From Theobroma cacao (taxonomy: Eukaryota > Streptophyta > Magnoliopsida > Malvales > Malvaceae), in assembly GCF_000208745.1 (NCBI RefSeq), contig NC_030850.1, positions 5,182,770-5,246,769 on the forward strand: DNA of 64,000 nucleotides. Direction: 5' to 3'. Positions 59,901 to 64,000 of this stretch are shown piece after piece (within the stretch, counting starts at the first letter, position 1; every line of letters begins with the position of its first letter). A model generated the notes under the pieces. The model was not told where the DNA came from, ran no database searches, and was given only the letters and a program-made list of their open reading frames with translations. Both the position numbers and the translations under genes were made by a program.

Positions 59901-60089
59901 CTAGTAATTTGACTTTACCATTTCATTTCGACCAGTACCACCATTGCTGTAGCTTGAATGACCTATAGTTTCATCGTTGTTTGCAGCCACTGAAAAAGGA
60001 GAAAAATGAAAAAGAGGAAGAAGAAGAAGAAGAAAGAACTTTTTTCTTTCTATGGTACCCTGAGGTCTGACATTTAGAAGAGGGCACAT
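59901..60089 (-). CDS. Possible small secreted peptide or first exon
   Basis: A 62-residue frame starting MCPLLNVRPQG, with a basic-then-hydrophobic stretch (ERKKFFLLLLLPLF) and a possible signal cleavage near SVAANND, leaving a polar, glycine/serine-rich remainder. A TATATAT box lies on the minus strand at 60163-60171, giving a plausible leader of about 45 bases. A GTAAAG after ATG near the end could be a splice donor, so this may be only an exon. The leucine run comes from a purine/pyrimidine repeat (GAA units), which could also arise by chance. No known peptide motif is recognised. Confidence 0.3.
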   Translation of the reverse strand: MCPLLNVRPQGTIERKKFFLLLLLPLFHFSPFSVAANNDETIGHSSYSNGGTGRNEMVKSNY

Positions 60090-60409
60090 TTTGACTTGAA
60101 TTTAGCTTGAAGAAATACAAGAAATATAATTGAGAGCAACCCTTGAAACATGCATAATGTCTCTATATATAGGAGGGTGAAATAATGCAGATTTCAAAAA
60201 TTTCCCAAAAAAAAAAAGAAAACATATTTAAAGACATGCAAGGCTAACTTATTATATATAATGATATTAATGTCGTGTTGATGTTTTAGAAAGGGTTATA
60301 CATATATATATAATGAACAGGATGTGTGCAGAAACTAATACACAGAAAAGGAGTGGAGAAAATGCGAACCTTTTTAAGATTTAAACATATATATTAAAAA
60401 AAAATTAAG

Positions 60410-61574
60410 CTAGGCAATCTCATGAAACAAAGGGTCGTCAAAGAGTAGGTGGTGATCAGGCCAAACTGAATTGTCGATCAAAGTCTCTGTTACAGATGGA
60501 GCCACAGAAGGCGAAGGAGTTGCAGATGAAGTGAGCCATGGTGAATTGCATTTATTCTCTCCTTGGCTCAACACTGTGTATTCTTGAGCTTGAGCCATGT
60601 CCTTGTTCGTAGATGTTGGATACTCACATGGGATTTGTAGGTCTGGTAAACGAGGGAAAAGGATTGAATCATTGAAACCTTGAAGAGAAGCAGCTGCTAT
60701 ATCCAGCTGGGGTGAACTTAAAACTGAGTTATCCTTGACTGGAGAAAGTGAGTTTGAAAGATTAATGGTCTCCATATCAGTGAAAGTGTTGTTTATGTTG
60801 TTAGAACCAGATGAAATAGAAGCTGGGGTTTGAAAAAGATACTGCAAGCATTGCAGCTTAGCCATTTGAACAGCTTCTGCTTGTAGCCTTACAGCATGTT
60901 CTTCCCATGGCTGGTGATCCATAAGCTCTTTTAGGTTGGCCAAAGCTATCAGATGAGGCAAGCTTGAGAAGATATCAGTTCGAGGCCTATGAGTCATCGG
61001 ATCAATTCCCATCTGGATGAGTTTTTTCTTCAAATGAGTGTTCCAAAAGTTTTTTATTTCATTATCTGTTCGCCCCGGCAGGTGGCTTGCAATTGCTGAC
61101 CATCTTGTGAATAACAAGGAAAAAGAAGTATACATGATTCAAGATGCAAAATAAAAAATAAAAAAAAATAGAAATTTATAGTAAATGACATAAAAGGAAA
61201 TAGTTGTTTAAAAAATTACTTGTTTCCAAGGATGGAATGGAGATTGAGAATTGTTTGCTCTTCTTCCTGGGAAAATTTCCCTCTCTTAATATCAGGCCGC
61301 AAATAATTCGTCCACCGTAGCCTGCAACTCTTCCCACATCGATTAAGACCTGGAAAATAACCAAGAAACAATAATCTCAGGACAGAGAGAAAGAGAGTGG
61401 AGGAGACTTGCAGGTGTAATACAGTAGCTTTAATTTTATACCAGCAAGCTTGGGAAGGGCTCTCCAGCTTCCATGGCCATTTTCTTGGATATATTTGACA
61501 AGTTTTTGGTCTTCTTCAGGAGTCCAAGGACCTTTCTTAAGGCCACTTTCATCACAACAAGGAGACCTTCCCAT
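60410..61574 (-). CDS. R2R3-MYB transcription factor, MYB92/MYB93-like, three exons
   Basis: Nuclear DNA-binding regulator. Exons on the minus strand: 61574-61442 (133 nt), 61349-61220 (130 nt) and 61103-60410 (694 nt), the classic R2R3-MYB exon sizes, joining to 318 residues. The start [22 protein letters not shown] is the standard family start. R2 covers about residues 14-61 and R3 about 67-112, with [20 protein letters not shown] and [20 protein letters not shown]. The segment [19 protein letters not shown] and the following [11 protein letters not shown] are features I recall from subgroup 24 (Arabidopsis MYB53, MYB92, MYB93), linked to suberin and root development. A TATAAATA (61657-61664, minus strand) lies about 85 bases upstream. 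An out-of-frame ATG at 61636 overlaps the coding start. Confidence 0.93.
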
Positions 61575-61656
61575 TTCAATATCTTTGTTTTCCTTCCTTC
61601 AGACTTGGCAGCTGCCTCCCTCGTCCCTCCATCCAACCATTAGCTGCAGCTAGCTA

Positions 61657-61664
61657 TATTTATA
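61657..61664 (-). promoter_or_regulatory. TATA box of the MYB gene
   Basis: TATAAATA on the minus strand about 85 bases before the MYB start codon, a normal plant spacing with a leader of about 55 bases. Confidence 0.6.
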
Positions 61665-63510
61665 GAGTTTCTGTTCCCTAATAAAGCAGACGTGCTGGTT
61701 TCCTATTTGTTGGCAAAACAACATTGCCCTCTTCCTTCTTAAAATCTCAACCATACCCTTGTCATTTGTCAAATGAGTTTTCCTCCTTTTTTTTTTCCTG
61801 TAAATGATTTTATTTTAATTTGACCTAATTGTGTCTTCAGTTTTCTACGTGGGGCCTCAATTTTCTGTTCATAAATAACTTCACACATCAATGGCGACCC
61901 ACAAACATCTTACAGCCTGATTGCTTAGAAGGTTGCTATGATCTTGACTCAATCATCATTCTCATGTTTTAATATATATTCTATAAAGTCAAGCATCTTT
62001 ACTGCAATCTTAACAAAATCATTTTTTGGCTAATAAAAAAATATATAAAGCTTCTCTCATTAGAAATTTCAATGAATTATCCTCGGTGAAATAGAGCCAG
62101 GACATTTAGAAAATGTCACATAAACAGGTCAAGAAGAATGGCTGCTTTCACACCTGTTGCATAGATACTCTTCAACCTTCTGAATTTCTAATTCATTACT
62201 GTTATGAGTTGGGGTAGAAAGATAACAATTTGAAATCAAGAAATCTTTAATTCAGTTTGAATTAATTGTTTCCTCGGAAATGAATCCTAAATCGTAATTA
62301 ATTAAATGTGTCAAACAGAATAATTATAATAAAAAATGTAAAAGAGAGTATGGCAAAGGGATATGGACTGCCACTGATTGCATAACTCACCCTTGCACAT
62401 AAATAAATAATTAATAAATAAATAAACGTGCTAGTAATACATTACATTCATGTATTTGCCTTTCAAAAAAATGTTTAGAAATTAGAATAATTAAAGGTGT
62501 TTAGTGGTTTGCATTTGTAGACTATATAAGTTAAAAGAGAATTTAATGTCATATCCCCAAAAATGGTTGGATTTAGCTTATCAAAAAAAAATTGGTTATG
62601 TAAAAGATGATTGAATGATAATTCAATCTTAGACAAATATATGAGCATAAAATACATAATTTATACAAATATTCAAAAATATTCATAATACATCAAAGCA
62701 TTTAATTCAATCGTAAACATATATATATCTTTATTCAAAATTGAATTTAAATTTTTATTTTTCTGAATTGAAAAATCGATAACTTAATCTCGAACAAATA
62801 TGCGCAGACTATTCTTAAGATATGGACCTAATAATGTAGTATGGAAGGGCAACATTGGTAAAGTGAAGACTTGAAGGGGCAATGTAGGGTATTTAAGCAG
62901 TAATGATCTAGAATTGGATTAAAATAATGAGAATTATAGTCAAAAACAAATGAACATGAACTGAAAGCGGCAGTCAGTAGTCAGCATAAAAGGGAACAGG
63001 TGGCGCGTCATCCATGATCTTTGAAACCCATTCCATGCACGCAACAAGGCCTTTTATTTCGTCACTGATTGCATGGATCATTATACAATTTCACGTATTA
63101 ATATTTAATATTTATGCAGATGGGTCCGCAAATTTTTTGTGCTTGTACTTCTAGCTAAGCTTTTGCTTACGCACTAGCTAGCCTACATTACTACCCCACT
63201 CCGCAGGGTTTTGCTCATCTCCATGGCAGCCTGCCTCCATTTGCTTGACCCTCACCAATCATATTTTTGTGAGTAATTAACTTCTGCCATATATCTGCAT
63301 CAAAATCTATAGTGGTCTCTAATTATCAATTGCTTTCCATCACCCTAAATATATATTCCCGAAGCAGAAAAGATGAAAAATGAGTGACAATAATGACTTT
63401 TTTTCTCTTTCTGTCTCCTTTTTCATTCTCTCAAGGCTCTTCCTAAATAATTAATCTCAAAATAAAATGATGCATTGGTGAATTGGTCATATGGCGGTGA
63501 AGGAGTGTAA
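61665..63510. other. Upstream region of the MYB gene, no other gene seen
   Basis: AT-rich; distal promoter of the MYB gene and spacer. No long frame, RNA gene or bounded repeat supported. Confidence 0.45.
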
Positions 63511-63840
63511 TCAGCATCGGGTGTAAATCGATGACGCATCTACTGATTCCGGTTGCCATCTATAACACATAAATACATCATTCTTTTTCTTTGAATTGTC
63601 TTCTATTGAGCTTTGTGAGCTATATGAGCTGTTGTTCCCAATTTCGGTGCTGTGGCCGGCTTTTGATAAGAGGTCACTGGCGGGGTCTTTTTCAGTGATA
63701 GAGGGTCCTGGGCGAACAATCTCCGGTGTGCCAAAATAGAGAATTCTGATGCTGCGGTAGTTGATCCCACTGACAAGGAGTGGCGGATTAAGGCCCATGG
63801 TATGTAAACCTGTCTCTGGACTTGCTTTAATTCTACACAA
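63511..63840 (-). CDS. Unassigned ORF near the window edge, possibly partial
   Basis: A 109-residue minus-strand frame including GLNPPLLVSGINYRSIRILYF and ending ESVDASSIYTRC-stop. Composition is gene-like, unlike the flanking AT-rich DNA, but a second frame (63603-63965) is also open over much of it, so the true frame is uncertain. A donor-like CAG/GTTTAC near 63807 hints at splicing. I recognise no family. It may be the end of a gene lying beyond the window. Confidence 0.3.
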   Translation of the reverse strand: MCRIKASPETGLHTMGLNPPLLVSGINYRSIRILYFGTPEIVRPGPSITEKDPASDLLSKAGHSTEIGNNSSYSSQSSIEDNSKKKNDVFMCYRWQPESVDASSIYTRC

Positions 63841-64000
63841 AAAGAAATGCTATTCTGCTTGACCTCACCCAAATATAAGACAACAACATATAATTCAGAA
63901 GACGACGTAACACGGCAATTTTCTTTCTTTTCTAAACATGGACGAAACACGCTTTCTGGAACCAAAGTCTATGAATAACAACATTATGACAATGTTGTTT

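Noticed and set aside
1..64000. CRISPR arrays, bacterial operons or viral integration
   Set aside because: All recognisable genes are plant nuclear genes with GT-AG introns; repeats are plant transposons and microsatellites.

Overview
The window is 64 kb of AT-rich plant nuclear DNA. The eudicot assignment rests on intron-bearing CYP71, R2R3-MYB, STOP1-type zinc-finger and BT1-like mitochondrial carrier genes, and on long TA/GA microsatellites. Dense LINE, solo-LTR, hAT and CACTA insertions point the same way. It reads like a woody rosid scaffold, but I cannot name the species. Three single-N joins (2896, 9841, 22243) and a 138-N gap (57232-57369) show this is draft assembly. Two of the single Ns are flanked by near-identical sequence and are probably unmerged contig overlaps.

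Layout. 0.6-3.7 kb: a minus-strand LINE ORF1 remnant (RRM-like plus a second retroelement domain) split by two hAT-type elements. 4.5-6.1 kb: a two-exon CYP71B-like cytochrome P450 whose helix-I motif lacks the usual acid. 10.9-42.1 kb: a head-to-tail minus-strand array of small acidic proteins sharing a core motif (SIEALAMAG, EEWE, PPPHLLAEE). I see five ORF-bearing copies (10868, 13364, 16538, 37444, 41341) and at least two decayed ones (about 15755 and 32800). The array is interrupted by a truncated LINE, two solo LTRs of one family in opposite orientation, hAT elements, a duplicated block and, on the other strand, a complete four-exon carrier gene (27915-31254). 44.5-45.6 kb: an intronless STOP2-like C2H2 factor on the minus strand. 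46.4-50.1 kb: a 5'-truncated L1-type LINE with an 18-bp target-site duplication. 50.5-51.4 kb: a defensin-like cysteine-rich peptide exon, with a 466-bp CACTA mini-element just upstream, probably in its intron. 56.1-58.0 kb: a larger CACTA-type fold-back element. 59.9-61.6 kb: a possible secreted-peptide ORF and a three-exon R2R3-MYB of the MYB92/93 type. 63.5 kb to the end: an unassigned ORF.

The most interesting signal is the small-protein array. Its copies carry similar upstream modules (a CTCGTGA element, then a TGACGCAAGCTT element, often with a TTGAC W-box-like core), and promoter-only relics lie between them. I do not recognise the protein family. The cis-elements suggest co-regulation, possibly stress or defence responsive, but that is inference. 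The other genes have no evident joint pathway; they are ordinary neighbours on a plant chromosome.
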